Below, piece after piece: positions 18,101 through 25,632 of a DNA stretch of 64,000 bases. A program made the translations under genes and the position numbers. Position 1 is the first letter of the stretch; each line of letters opens with the position of its first letter. Source of the stretch: Candidatus Schekmanbacteria bacterium (GTDB taxonomy: Bacteria > Schekmanbacteria > GWA2-38-11 > J061); the NCBI GenBank assembly GCA_016219965.1, contig JACRJM010000015.1:157857-221856 (forward strand), written 5' to 3'. The notes under the pieces were generated by a model that searched no databases, was not told where the DNA came from, and saw nothing but the letters and a program-made list of their open reading frames with translations.

Positions 18101-19737
18101 GAGCCTCGCACACAGTGGCTATAAAATCAAACGGGACCATGTGGGGATGGGGGTATAATTTTTATGGCCAGTTAGGAGAGGGCACGACTACTAATAGCTA
18201 TGTGCCTGTACAGGTAGGCACAGACAGCGATTGGGTATATGTCTCTGCAGGCAATTCGCATACTGTTGCCATAAAAGCAAACGGAACCATGTGGGCATGG
18301 GGACGAAATAACTATGGACAGTTGGGAGACGGCTCGACAAGCGACAGCCATGTGCCCGAGCAGATAGGAATTGATACTAACTGGATGTTTGCTGAGGCTG
18401 GCAATTATCATAATCATGCGATGAAAATAGGCGGCACCTTGTGGGCGTGGGGATATAACAATTATGGCCAGCTTGGAGATGATACTACAATTGCAAAGAA
18501 TTCACCTGTCCAGATAGGAGCTGATACAGACTGGATATATATTGCGGCAGGCGATTATCATAGTTTGGCGAAAAAATCAGACGGGACAGTCTGGGGATGG
18601 GGATACAGCAATAACGGGCAGGTAGGAGATAATACAAAGACGAACAGGAAAACACCTGTGATAGTATTTGGTCCCGATCTAACGGTTTCAACCCTGACAG
18701 CTACTCTCTCATGTACAGGGATAACGATAAACGATACAACAAAGGAAAACGGAGGATTGATGCGCGCAGGTGCGTCAACAACAGGTTTTTACCTTTCCAC
18801 TGACACAGTACTTGACATATCGGATACTTATTTGGCAAGCAGGGAAGTTCCTTCGCTTGAACCCGGTACATCGAATGCGGCAACTACTATTATATCTGTT
18901 CCGGAAGGAATAACACCAGCGAGCTATTACATTATAGCCAGAGCAGATGATTCCGGCATAATCTCTGAGACAAAAGAAACAAACAATACTAAGAGCATAT
19001 CTGTTAAATTGAAGCCTGACCTTTCAGTTTCATCTATTATTACTGCGCCGACAACTTCGGGTGCGGGGAAGTCCATATCCATTACAGACTCGACAAAGAA
19101 TGGCGGGTTTGTTGGCGCAGGTGTTTCAGCGACAGGTTTTTACCTTTCAACGAACTCAACGCTTGATGCATCTGACGTGCTTCTTGGGAGTAGAGACATA
19201 ATATCCATTAGCCCGTGTCAGACCAGCACCGGCAGCATTTCAGTGACAATACCTATTGGAACTGTAGGAGGGAAATATTATATCATCGCAAATGCAGACA
19301 ATCTTTCCTCTATTGATGAGACATATGAAACCAATAATTTAAAGAGCAAGACAATAAACATTGGACCTGACCTTACAGTTTCATATATTTCAGCGCCTTC
19401 AACTGCCACTGCCGGAGCTACTATTGCTGTTGCAGATACGACAAAGAACAGCGGCGGCGGGGATGCAGATAGTTCAACAACGATAATTTATCTGTCAACG
19501 AATACAACTCTTGACGGAAGCGATGTCGAGCTTGGAAGCAGAGCTGTCGCGTCAATTGCAGCAGGGCTGAGTAATCCGGGAACTACCTCTGTAACTCTTC
19601 CTTCAGGCATATCAGGGAGCTATTATTTAATTGCCAAGTCAGATGCTGGTTCAGGCAATCCTCTAAGTACCGGTGTGATTGTTGAACCCAACGAGACGAA
19701 CAATACAAAGTATAAGTCTATAACTATAAATCCGTAG
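15196..19737 (+). CDS. Giant exported TSP3/RCC1/CARDB repeat protein
   Basis: A 1513-residue exported protein. The signal peptide is residues 1-24 (MLTKIGFLFLLLVVLVLFYA, ending VDA). Residues 25-280 form a beta-rich NIDO-like domain (FNFVFYGQTFSELWINSLGT, then RLILTWND). Residues 285-810 hold 14 thrombospondin type 3 units, each built around DNC with aspartates spaced for calcium (DxDGDGIxD). Residues 815-1165 are seven RCC1-type repeats with the core WGxNNYGQLG, enough for a complete seven-bladed propeller. The C-terminus is three CARDB domains (each opening PDLxVS and ending ETNN). The architecture suggests a calcium-rigidified stalk displaying a propeller and adhesive Ig-like domains on the surface. 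There is no Shine-Dalgarno sequence, consistent with the promoter position. It lacks the lysine-rich tail domain of its neighbours. Confidence 0.85.
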   Translation: MLTKIGFLFLLLVVLVLFYAPVDAALLWESDYGTLVHQDPAIALIGGVATGAKRYTIGFNFVFYGQTFSELWINSLGTVSFGDSNLSVTNEGFPAVQDVSNPVTHKPQPYERMKMIAPLWDYLLTAPDAKEDGSTNPNTGVWARLIGTAGSQRLILTWNDVSHFNLSGYPAAYYGSDTFQLILYEGTNDIVMSYLNLGGVKNPLHSGGVTFPGGNYVANDDNGITIGVNAGDLAGTNPLKGTQYLYGFVDNSLLPEGDSIIFTYDPNYHGAGIGGYNFSTYTTPDSDGDGILDTADNCPSVSNPDQSDIDGDGIGDVCDSDKDGDGIANTSDNCPTISNADQADTDADGIGNACDDDMDGDGILNASDNCPLTPNPDQMDTNGNGIGDACDNDIDGDGIANASDNCPSTYNPDQLDIDGDGIGDLCDSDKDGDGIANTSDNCPSTYNPDQLDTDGDGIGDTCDDDMDGDGILNASDNCPSAYNPDQTDTNGNGVGDACDNDIDGDGIANASDNCPYISNPDQLDSDSDGIGDVCDTDKDGDGVSNQYDNCPLTANSDQADTDSDGIGDACDVCTDSDNDGLGDPGFPENTCPQDNCAFVSNPDQLDTDADGIGNACDDDMDGDGVLNASDNCPLTPNPDQMDYDGNGIGDACDDDIDGDGILNASDNCPGAYNADQLDTDGDGIGDVCDDDIDGDGIVNASDNCPLLANYDQADADSDGIGDACDICTDTDSDGFGDPGFEANTCPTDNCPYVPNSDQLDSDGDGIGDSCDDDVDADGVSNNLDNCQFIANPSQADSDWDGIGNACDETPIVRAVLTAGTYHSISINTDGTLWSWGDNLYGQLGNGTTTDKSLPVHIGTEANWSQIAAGGFSTSAIKGDGTLWTWGRNNYGQLGDGTTTNKTAPLHIGTETDWAYVADGSYHTIAIKTDGTLWAWGYNNYGQLGNGTTTNSYVPLHIGTDSDWLYAAAGASHTVAIKSNGTMWGWGYNFYGQLGEGTTTNSYVPVQVGTDSDWVYVSAGNSHTVAIKANGTMWAWGRNNYGQLGDGSTSDSHVPEQIGIDTNWMFAEAGNYHNHAMKIGGTLWAWGYNNYGQLGDDTTIAKNSPVQIGADTDWIYIAAGDYHSLAKKSDGTVWGWGYSNNGQVGDNTKTNRKTPVIVFGPDLTVSTLTATLSCTGITINDTTKENGGLMRAGASTTGFYLSTDTVLDISDTYLASREVPSLEPGTSNAATTIISVPEGITPASYYIIARADDSGIISETKETNNTKSISVKLKPDLSVSSIITAPTTSGAGKSISITDSTKNGGFVGAGVSATGFYLSTNSTLDASDVLLGSRDIISISPCQTSTGSISVTIPIGTVGGKYYIIANADNLSSIDETYETNNLKSKTINIGPDLTVSYISAPSTATAGATIAVADTTKNSGGGDADSSTTIIYLSTNTTLDGSDVELGSRAVASIAAGLSNPGTTSVTLPSGISGSYYLIAKSDAGSGNPLSTGVIVEPNETNNTKYKSITINP

Positions 19738-19858
19738 CGATTGATCGCGGATTCTCATTCCTCTCTTCCTTGACCACAGTAAGATTATAGAACAGACAAT
19801 TATTCCTATCTATTAATATAATGATGTAACCAAACCATCTTAAACCTGTCGGATAATT

Positions 19859-19928
19859 GAACACTTTAAGTCGTTTAAAAACAATGTGTTATAAAAGCGA
19901 TATAAAAAGTGTGCAATTTAGTGAACAG
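19859..19928 (+). promoter_or_regulatory. Candidate enhancer-binding site, copy 2
   Basis: GAACACTTTA at 19859, AAACAATGTG at 19879 (followed by TTATAAAA) and GTGT at 19909 align without gaps to copy 1 at 14991. The first two blocks match at 9 of 10 positions each, and the GTGT core is identical at the same 50-base offset. AACAC and GTGTT are exact inverted half-sites. The element is 167 bases upstream of the sigma-54 promoter. Confidence 0.45.
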
Positions 19929-20025
19929 ATTAGATGAATGTATATTTATTTATTCCAAATATATTCCTTGTATATAGCTAGTATTTGCAAATAAATCAAC
20001 AAGTTATTGTTTTAGAATTACCTTC

Positions 20026-20041
20026 TGGCACAATCTTTGCT
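20026..20041 (+). promoter_or_regulatory. Sigma-54 promoter for the SBBP-peptide-SBBP unit
   Basis: TGGCACAATCTTTGCT matches the -24/-12 consensus, including the preferred TGGCAC, with GG and GC ten bases apart. Transcription would start near 20051, giving a leader of about 80 bases. It probably drives the SBBP gene, the small peptide gene and the second SBBP gene, ending at the terminator at 25520. Confidence 0.75.
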
Positions 20042-20130
20042 TGCTTTATACAGAACATTTTTTAAATTTGCAGTTTTCTTTTTTCATATAGCCTGTAAAC
20101 ATTTTTTTCACTTCAGAATAAGGGGGTATT

Positions 20131-22719
20131 GTGATGGTGCGTAAGTTTACTTTATTAGTCATCATTTCCTCAATTCTATTAATTCCTCTCATTACTTTTG
20201 CAAACACTAATCCTGATGCATCAAAAATATTAGCTAAGACTGCAAATCTGAAAATTCCCTTTGTGGAAAATCAAGGGCAGGTAAAAGACAATGGAGTAAA
20301 GTTCTTTGCTCAGACATTTGCCGGCACTGTTTTTGTTACTGATAAAGGGGAGATAGTCTATGGGTTGGTGAAGCCGGAAGAAAAGAGCAAAAGTGCAGAA
20401 TCCAAAAGTCAAAAGCCAGAAAAAAATGAATCCCCCTCAAATCCCCCTTTTGTAAAGGGGGAAAAAGGGGGATTTAAAAGTCTTTCTCTGCGAGAGACTC
20501 TCGTTGGTTTACAAAATCTGAGTATCAAAGGTGAGAGCAAGGCAGCAACGCAGATAAATTACTTCGTAGGTGATAAGAGTAACTGGAAAAAGAATATCCC
20601 GACATGGGAAAGTGTGAATTTAGGTGAGGTCTATAATGGCATAGAGTTAAAACTCAAAGCATATTCTAAGAATATTGAGAAGCTCTTCATTGTGAATAGT
20701 GAAGGGAATGTTGATGATATAAAGCTCATGCTTGATGGCGCAAAATGTATAAAAGTGAATAATGCTGGCGAACTTGATGTTGAGACAGCGCTTGGAAGTA
20801 TTAAATTTACAAAACCCGTTGCCTATCAGGAGATTGACGGCAAGACAGTAGAAGTAAAAGTAGAGTATATCATTGCAAATGAAAAACCGTCACCCTTTAC
20901 CTATGGTTTCAAAGTTGCATCCTACGACAAGACATATCCGCTTATTATTGACCCGCTTCTTGCTTCGACTTTCATTGGCGGCGGTACTTCTGAATATGCA
21001 ACTTCAATAGCTCTGGATTCTTCAGGAAATGTTTTTATAACCGGGTATGCGCCTTCAGGATATCCGACAACCGTCGGATCTTATGATACATTATACAACA
21101 GCGGCTTGCATGATGTCCTGATATCAAAACTTGACAGCAATCTTGGTACTCTTTTATGTTCGACTTACATAGGAGGTTCCTCTGCTGACGATGGTTATGC
21201 CCTAGTCATAGATTCATCTGACAATATCTTTGTTGCTGGTTACACTAGTTCCTCTGATTACCCAACAACATCTGGTGCTTACGATACATTGTATAATGGA
21301 AGTGGTGATAGTTTTGTTTCGAAATTTAATAATAATTTGGACACCCTGATTTCTTCAACATATATAGGGGGAGATAATTCTGATTATATTAGTTGCCTTG
21401 CCTTAAGCGCATCAGGAGACCTGTATTTAGCAGGTGATACATATTCATCAGGTGATTACGGATTTCCCACAACACCCGGAGCTTATGACAGAACTTACAA
21501 TGGGTTGTATGGGTGGAACATGTATAGCGATGCTTTTGTATCCAGAATGAATAATTCTCTTTCTTCTCTTTTATCTTCAACATTCATTGGCGGGGAGGCT
21601 GGGGATTACTCAAATTCCATAGCACTGGATTCTTCAGGGAATGTCTATGTAACTGGTTCTACCATTTCACCTGATTATCCATTTACATTCGGAGCCTATG
21701 AATATATAAATCGTTATAATCCTCATGTAGGTTATACTTATGATGTTTTTGTCTCAAAACTGAATAGCAATTTAACTTCTCTCCTCTCTTCAACTATTAT
21801 AGGAGGATACGGCGGTGATATTGGATGTGCAATAGGTATAAATTTTTCAGGTGATGTTTATGTTGCTGGAGAAACTTATTCCTCTAACTACCCAACCACC
21901 GCCGGGGCTTATGATAGAACTTTAAATTATAGCTATGATGGTTTTGTTTCAAAATTTAACAATAATTTGAGTACACTCCTTTCTTCAACTTTCATAGGGG
22001 GGGATAACACTGATTATATTAAATGCCTTGCCTTAAACGCATCAGGAGACCTGTATTTAGCGGGTAATACATATTCATCAGGAACTTATGGTTTTCCAAC
22101 ATCAGTGGGAGCTTATGACACAACACACAATGGCAGCTATGATGTTTTTGTATCAAAGATGAATAGCAGCCTATCTTCTCTTTTATACTCAACATTCATT
22201 GGAGGAAGCGATTATGATTACGCAACTTCCATAGCATTGGATTCTTCAGGGAATATCTATTTAGCAGGATATACTATTTCTTCTAATTACCCAGTTACAT
22301 CCGGAGCCTATGATTCAACTTTTAATGGGGGTTCTGATATCTTCATCTCAAAGCTCGGTATAAACGATCTTCCAACAGCCATTACACTTTCTTCATTCAC
22401 TGCAAATTATAAAGGAAAGATGGTGATGTTAAAATGGAGAACAGCGAGCGAGATAGATAATCTTGGCTTCAATATTTACAGGAGTGATTCGGAGGATGGT
22501 GAATATATAAAGATTAACAAGAAAACCATTAAAGCAAAAGGCAGTTCAACAAAAGGTGCAAGCTACAACTTTAAAGACACAAAGATTGAACAGGGGAAAA
22601 GCTACTGGTATATACTTGAAGATATAGACAGCATCAATGGACCTACAAAACATGATCCGGTAAAAGCAGAAGGCAAATCCGGAAAAGTAAAAACAAAAAA
22701 GAAAAATAAGGGGAAATAA
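20131..22719 (+). CDS. Exported SBBP beta-propeller protein 1 (DUF7948-like plus seven SBBP repeats)
   Basis: An 862-residue exported protein. The signal peptide occupies about residues 1-26 (ends TFA). The next 230 residues resemble the conserved N-terminal domain found with SBBP proteins (IPFVENQGQVKDNGVKFFA, then TQINYFVGDKSNW and AYQEIDGKTVEV). Seven SBBP repeats follow, each marked STFIGG and YPTTxGAYD, and would make one propeller. The final 110 residues carry an Ig/FN3-like domain (LKWRTASEIDNLGFNIYRS, then ILEDID) and a lysine-rich end. That domain is shared with the protein encoded at 22913 and the one ending at 8679. The start could be the GTG at 20131 or the ATG at 20134; an AAGGGGGTATT ribosome-binding site fits either. 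Residues 102-115 are encoded by an inserted palindrome. It is the first gene of a sigma-54 unit. Confidence 0.87.
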   Translation: MMVRKFTLLVIISSILLIPLITFANTNPDASKILAKTANLKIPFVENQGQVKDNGVKFFAQTFAGTVFVTDKGEIVYGLVKPEEKSKSAESKSQKPEKNESPSNPPFVKGEKGGFKSLSLRETLVGLQNLSIKGESKAATQINYFVGDKSNWKKNIPTWESVNLGEVYNGIELKLKAYSKNIEKLFIVNSEGNVDDIKLMLDGAKCIKVNNAGELDVETALGSIKFTKPVAYQEIDGKTVEVKVEYIIANEKPSPFTYGFKVASYDKTYPLIIDPLLASTFIGGGTSEYATSIALDSSGNVFITGYAPSGYPTTVGSYDTLYNSGLHDVLISKLDSNLGTLLCSTYIGGSSADDGYALVIDSSDNIFVAGYTSSSDYPTTSGAYDTLYNGSGDSFVSKFNNNLDTLISSTYIGGDNSDYISCLALSASGDLYLAGDTYSSGDYGFPTTPGAYDRTYNGLYGWNMYSDAFVSRMNNSLSSLLSSTFIGGEAGDYSNSIALDSSGNVYVTGSTISPDYPFTFGAYEYINRYNPHVGYTYDVFVSKLNSNLTSLLSSTIIGGYGGDIGCAIGINFSGDVYVAGETYSSNYPTTAGAYDRTLNYSYDGFVSKFNNNLSTLLSSTFIGGDNTDYIKCLALNASGDLYLAGNTYSSGTYGFPTSVGAYDTTHNGSYDVFVSKMNSSLSSLLYSTFIGGSDYDYATSIALDSSGNIYLAGYTISSNYPVTSGAYDSTFNGGSDIFISKLGINDLPTAITLSSFTANYKGKMVMLKWRTASEIDNLGFNIYRSDSEDGEYIKINKKTIKAKGSSTKGASYNFKDTKIEQGKSYWYILEDIDSINGPTKHDPVKAEGKSGKVKTKKKNKGK
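20439..20475. repeat. Palindromic repeat inserted in frame in the SBBP gene
   Basis: AAATCCCCC at 20439-20447 pairs with GGGGGATTT at 20467-20475. An inner CCCCCTTT/AAAGGGGG hairpin (20443-20461) has a TGT loop. It is translated as SNPPFVKGEKGGF, a peptide signature familiar from REP-like elements read through in coding sequence. The paralogue at 22913 lacks this segment and about 20 flanking residues. Confidence 0.75.
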
Positions 22720-22720
22720 A

Positions 22721-22876
22721 ATGAATGAAATTAAGAAACCTTATAGAGCGCCAACAATAAAAAAAGTAAAACTTGTCCCGGAAGAAGCTGTTCTCGGCGT
22801 ATGCAAGAGCGATACCGCTGCAGGTCCTAACCAATCAACATGCATAATCCCACAGTGCTTTAACCCGGGGAGTTGA
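22721..22876 (+). CDS. 51-residue RiPP-precursor-like peptide
   Basis: This gene falls below the usual ORF length cut-off. The ATG at 22721 follows the stop of the upstream SBBP gene by one base and has an AAGGGGA ribosome-binding site about six bases upstream. The peptide begins MNEIKKPYRAPTIKKVKLVP and continues EEAVLGVCKSDTAAG; its last part contains C41 and C46 and ends CFNPGS. The first 25 residues look like a leader: the YxxP..I pattern is typical of leaders bound by PqqD-like RRE domains. The remainder, with cysteines C28, C41 and C46, looks like a core. No RRE protein, ABC peptidase-exporter or lanthionine enzyme lies in the window. The nearest radical SAM enzyme is encoded at 27270. 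It sits in a sigma-54 unit between two exported propeller proteins. Modification and function are unproven. Confidence 0.7.
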   Translation: MNEIKKPYRAPTIKKVKLVPEEAVLGVCKSDTAAGPNQSTCIIPQCFNPGS

Positions 22877-22912
22877 TTATTCTATAAAATAAATATTATA
22901 GATGGGGGTGTT

Positions 22913-25495
22913 GTGATGTGGCGCAATTTTACTTTATTTGTTATCATCTTCTCAATTCTGTTAATTCCTCTCATTACTTTTGCAAACACTAATCCTGAGA
23001 CATCAAAAGTGCTGGCAAAGGCTGCAAAGCTCCAGATACCTTTTGTAGAGAACAAAGGACAGATACAGGACATGTCAATAAAGTTTTACGCAAACACCTT
23101 TGCCGGGAATGTTTATGTCACGGGAAAAGGTGAAATAGTTTATGGATTAGTGAGAGACGAAGGTTATATGCCTATTCGTGAAACCCTTATTGGTGCGGCA
23201 TCACCAAATATCAATGGTGAGAGCAAAGCTGTCACACAGGTAAATTATTTCGTTGGCAATAAAGATAACTGGAAGTCAAGCATCTCTACATGGGACAGCG
23301 TAAATCTTGGCGAAGTTTATGAAGGAGTGGAGCTTAAGCTCAAAGCATATGGCAATAATGTTGAAAAGCTTTTCTATGTAAATGAATGCGGAGATGTTGA
23401 TGATATAAGGCTCAAATTTGACGGCGTAGAAGATCTTGCTATCAATGAAAAAGGCGAACTCGAAATCGAAACAGACATTGGTACAGTTAAATTCACAAAG
23501 CCTTTTGCTTATCAGGAGATTGACGGCAAGAGAGTTGAAGTAAAATGCGACTTTGTTATTGCGAGGGAGCAAAGCGACCGCTGCAATCTCAGCATTTACG
23601 GTTTCCAGGTTGCGTCATACGACAAAAACTATCCGCTTGTCATTGACCCGCTGCTGTCATCAACATTTATAGGCTCCTCAAATCATGATGAATTTGCATA
23701 TTTTACTAGAGATGCAGCAGGGAATATTTTTGTTACCGGCTATTCCTTATCATCCAATTATCCCACTACATCCGGTGCTTATGACAGGACTTATAATACA
23801 AATAAAGATGTCGTTGTTTCAAAAATTAATGGCAATTTAACTTCACTTCTTTCTTCTACATTTGTAGGCGGTAGCTCTGATGATACTGCAGGTCAGATTA
23901 TCATTGACGCTGAAGGGAATATACTTGTTAGCGGAGGTACACTGTCATCAAATTTTCCAACAACCTCTAATGCCTATGACAGGGTATATCACGGGGCGTG
24001 GGATGCTTTTGTTTTTAAAATGGATAGCACGTTAAGCAATCTAATTGCATCAACATTTATTGGTGGAACAAATTACGATATATCAAGACGAACGCTAATT
24101 GATTTATCCGGTAATATCATTATATCAGGTGTTACCTATTCAGCAGATTACCCAACAACTATAGGTGTCTATGATTCCTTTTATAATGGAGGAGTTGATA
24201 TCTTTGTCTCAAAACTCAACAATAATCTTACATCTTTGCTTTGCTCAACTTTCATAGGTGGATCAAGTGATGATGATGGAGAAGCTCAATTACTTGATAG
24301 TTCAGATAACATTTTCATAAACGGTAAGACTAATTCATCAGATTACCCGACTACAACAGGAGCATTTGATATTACATATAGTGGTGGAACAGATGCATTT
24401 GTTTCAAAGCTGGACAATAACTTGACTTCACTCCTTTCTTCTACATTAATTGGAGGAAACAAGGATGAATATTCTTATGATATTGCATTAGGATCTTCAG
24501 ATAACCTGTATCTGGCAGGCGAAACATTTTCTTCAGGTGCTTATTCATTTCCTGTGACTTCGGGCGCTTATGACACAACTTTTAATGGCGGCCCGAGAGA
24601 TGCTTTTCTTTGTGAATTTACTGATGATCTGAGTACTCTCTTAGCTTCAACAATTTTCGGAGGAAATAGCGATGAAGGTGTTCTTTCAATTGTTATAGAT
24701 ACATCAGGTAACATTTACTGCTTTGGTACAACCGGCTCTTCAAATTTTCCAACAACACTCGGAGCATATGATCGTACTTTTAACGGTGCGGTCGATTTCT
24801 TTGTCTCTAAGTTTGATAGTAGCTTGACCAATCTCCTTGCTTCAACTTTCATTGGTGGAAGTATTGATGATTGGAGCCAGCAAATGATTATTGATCCTGA
24901 TGGCAATATTTATATTGGTGGAGTTAGCGCATCTTCGAATTATCCTACAACACTTGGTGCTTACGATAAGACTTTTAATGGAAGTTATGACATGGTTATA
25001 TCAAAGTTTGATCCTAATCTTTCCAGCGGAACTGACAGCGACGGTGACGGCATATTGGATCCATCTGATAATTGCCCGGTTGTTCCAAATCCTGACCAAG
25101 CTGATTACAATAATAACGGGAAAGGCGATGTATGTGATCCACCTCCACCAACACTAATAGAACTTTCTTTTTTTGATGCAATTCAACATGGCAAAAAAAT
25201 CTTAATAACTTGGCAGACTGCAACAGAGGTTGACAACCTTGGCTTCAACATCCTTCGCAGTGAATCTGAATCAGGGCCTTATGAAAAAATTAATAAGAAG
25301 CTCATCAAAGCCAAAGGCAGTTCAACAAAAGGTGCAAGCTACAACTTTAAAGACACAAAGATTGAGCAGGGAAAAACCTACTGGTACATACTTGAAGATA
25401 TTGACAGCAACAATGGGCCTACAAAACATGATCCGGTTAAAGCAGAAGGAAAATCCGGAAAAGTAAAAACAAAGAAGAAAAATAAAAGGAAATAA
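22913..25495 (+). CDS. Exported SBBP beta-propeller protein 2
   Basis: An 860-residue paralogue of the SBBP protein encoded at 20131. The signal peptide and N-terminal domain are nearly the same (ILLIPLITFANTNP, then IPFVENKGQIQDMSIKF), and seven STFIGG-type repeats follow. It differs in having one thrombospondin type 3 unit (DSDGDGILDPSDNCPVVPNP) before the C-terminal Ig-like domain, and it lacks the palindrome insertion. The C-terminus ends KSGKVKTKKKNKRK, like its paralogue. A stretch of 53 identical bases (25313-25365 against 22537-22589) encodes the same place in the C-terminal domain. The start may be the GTG at 22913 or the ATG at 22916, with GGGGG upstream. It lies 36 bases after the peptide gene, so the three genes are probably co-transcribed. 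Confidence 0.87.
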   Translation: MMWRNFTLFVIIFSILLIPLITFANTNPETSKVLAKAAKLQIPFVENKGQIQDMSIKFYANTFAGNVYVTGKGEIVYGLVRDEGYMPIRETLIGAASPNINGESKAVTQVNYFVGNKDNWKSSISTWDSVNLGEVYEGVELKLKAYGNNVEKLFYVNECGDVDDIRLKFDGVEDLAINEKGELEIETDIGTVKFTKPFAYQEIDGKRVEVKCDFVIAREQSDRCNLSIYGFQVASYDKNYPLVIDPLLSSTFIGSSNHDEFAYFTRDAAGNIFVTGYSLSSNYPTTSGAYDRTYNTNKDVVVSKINGNLTSLLSSTFVGGSSDDTAGQIIIDAEGNILVSGGTLSSNFPTTSNAYDRVYHGAWDAFVFKMDSTLSNLIASTFIGGTNYDISRRTLIDLSGNIIISGVTYSADYPTTIGVYDSFYNGGVDIFVSKLNNNLTSLLCSTFIGGSSDDDGEAQLLDSSDNIFINGKTNSSDYPTTTGAFDITYSGGTDAFVSKLDNNLTSLLSSTLIGGNKDEYSYDIALGSSDNLYLAGETFSSGAYSFPVTSGAYDTTFNGGPRDAFLCEFTDDLSTLLASTIFGGNSDEGVLSIVIDTSGNIYCFGTTGSSNFPTTLGAYDRTFNGAVDFFVSKFDSSLTNLLASTFIGGSIDDWSQQMIIDPDGNIYIGGVSASSNYPTTLGAYDKTFNGSYDMVISKFDPNLSSGTDSDGDGILDPSDNCPVVPNPDQADYNNNGKGDVCDPPPPTLIELSFFDAIQHGKKILITWQTATEVDNLGFNILRSESESGPYEKINKKLIKAKGSSTKGASYNFKDTKIEQGKTYWYILEDIDSNNGPTKHDPVKAEGKSGKVKTKKKNKRK

Positions 25496-25519
25496 AATAA
25501 CAACAAACTTGCATATGAA

Positions 25520-25550
25520 GAATCCCCCAACGCCTGTTGGGGGATTCTTT
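25520..25550 (+). terminator. Rho-independent terminator after the SBBP unit
   Basis: A perfect 12-base stem (GAATCCCCCAAC and its complement) with a GCCT loop is followed by a short T run. It closes the transcription unit that begins at the sigma-54 promoter at 20026. Confidence 0.88.
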
Positions 25551-25632
25551 ATGCTTTATGACTCCTTTTTTTGTTCACTTGCTTGGATATTTTAATATAT
25601 CCTTCCATAAAAAATTATCAGTCTTATAGATT

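Larger units (their letters stand above)
19738..20130. other. 393-base regulatory region upstream of the first SBBP gene
   Basis: No supported gene lies here. The region contains a conserved upstream element (from 19859) and a sigma-54 promoter (20026-20041), listed separately, with an AT-rich leader of about 80 bases. I see no clear terminator after the preceding gene. Confidence 0.6.

Noticed and set aside
17640-18670. Second set of regular DNA repeats
   Set aside because: They are the coding sequence of seven RCC1 repeats.
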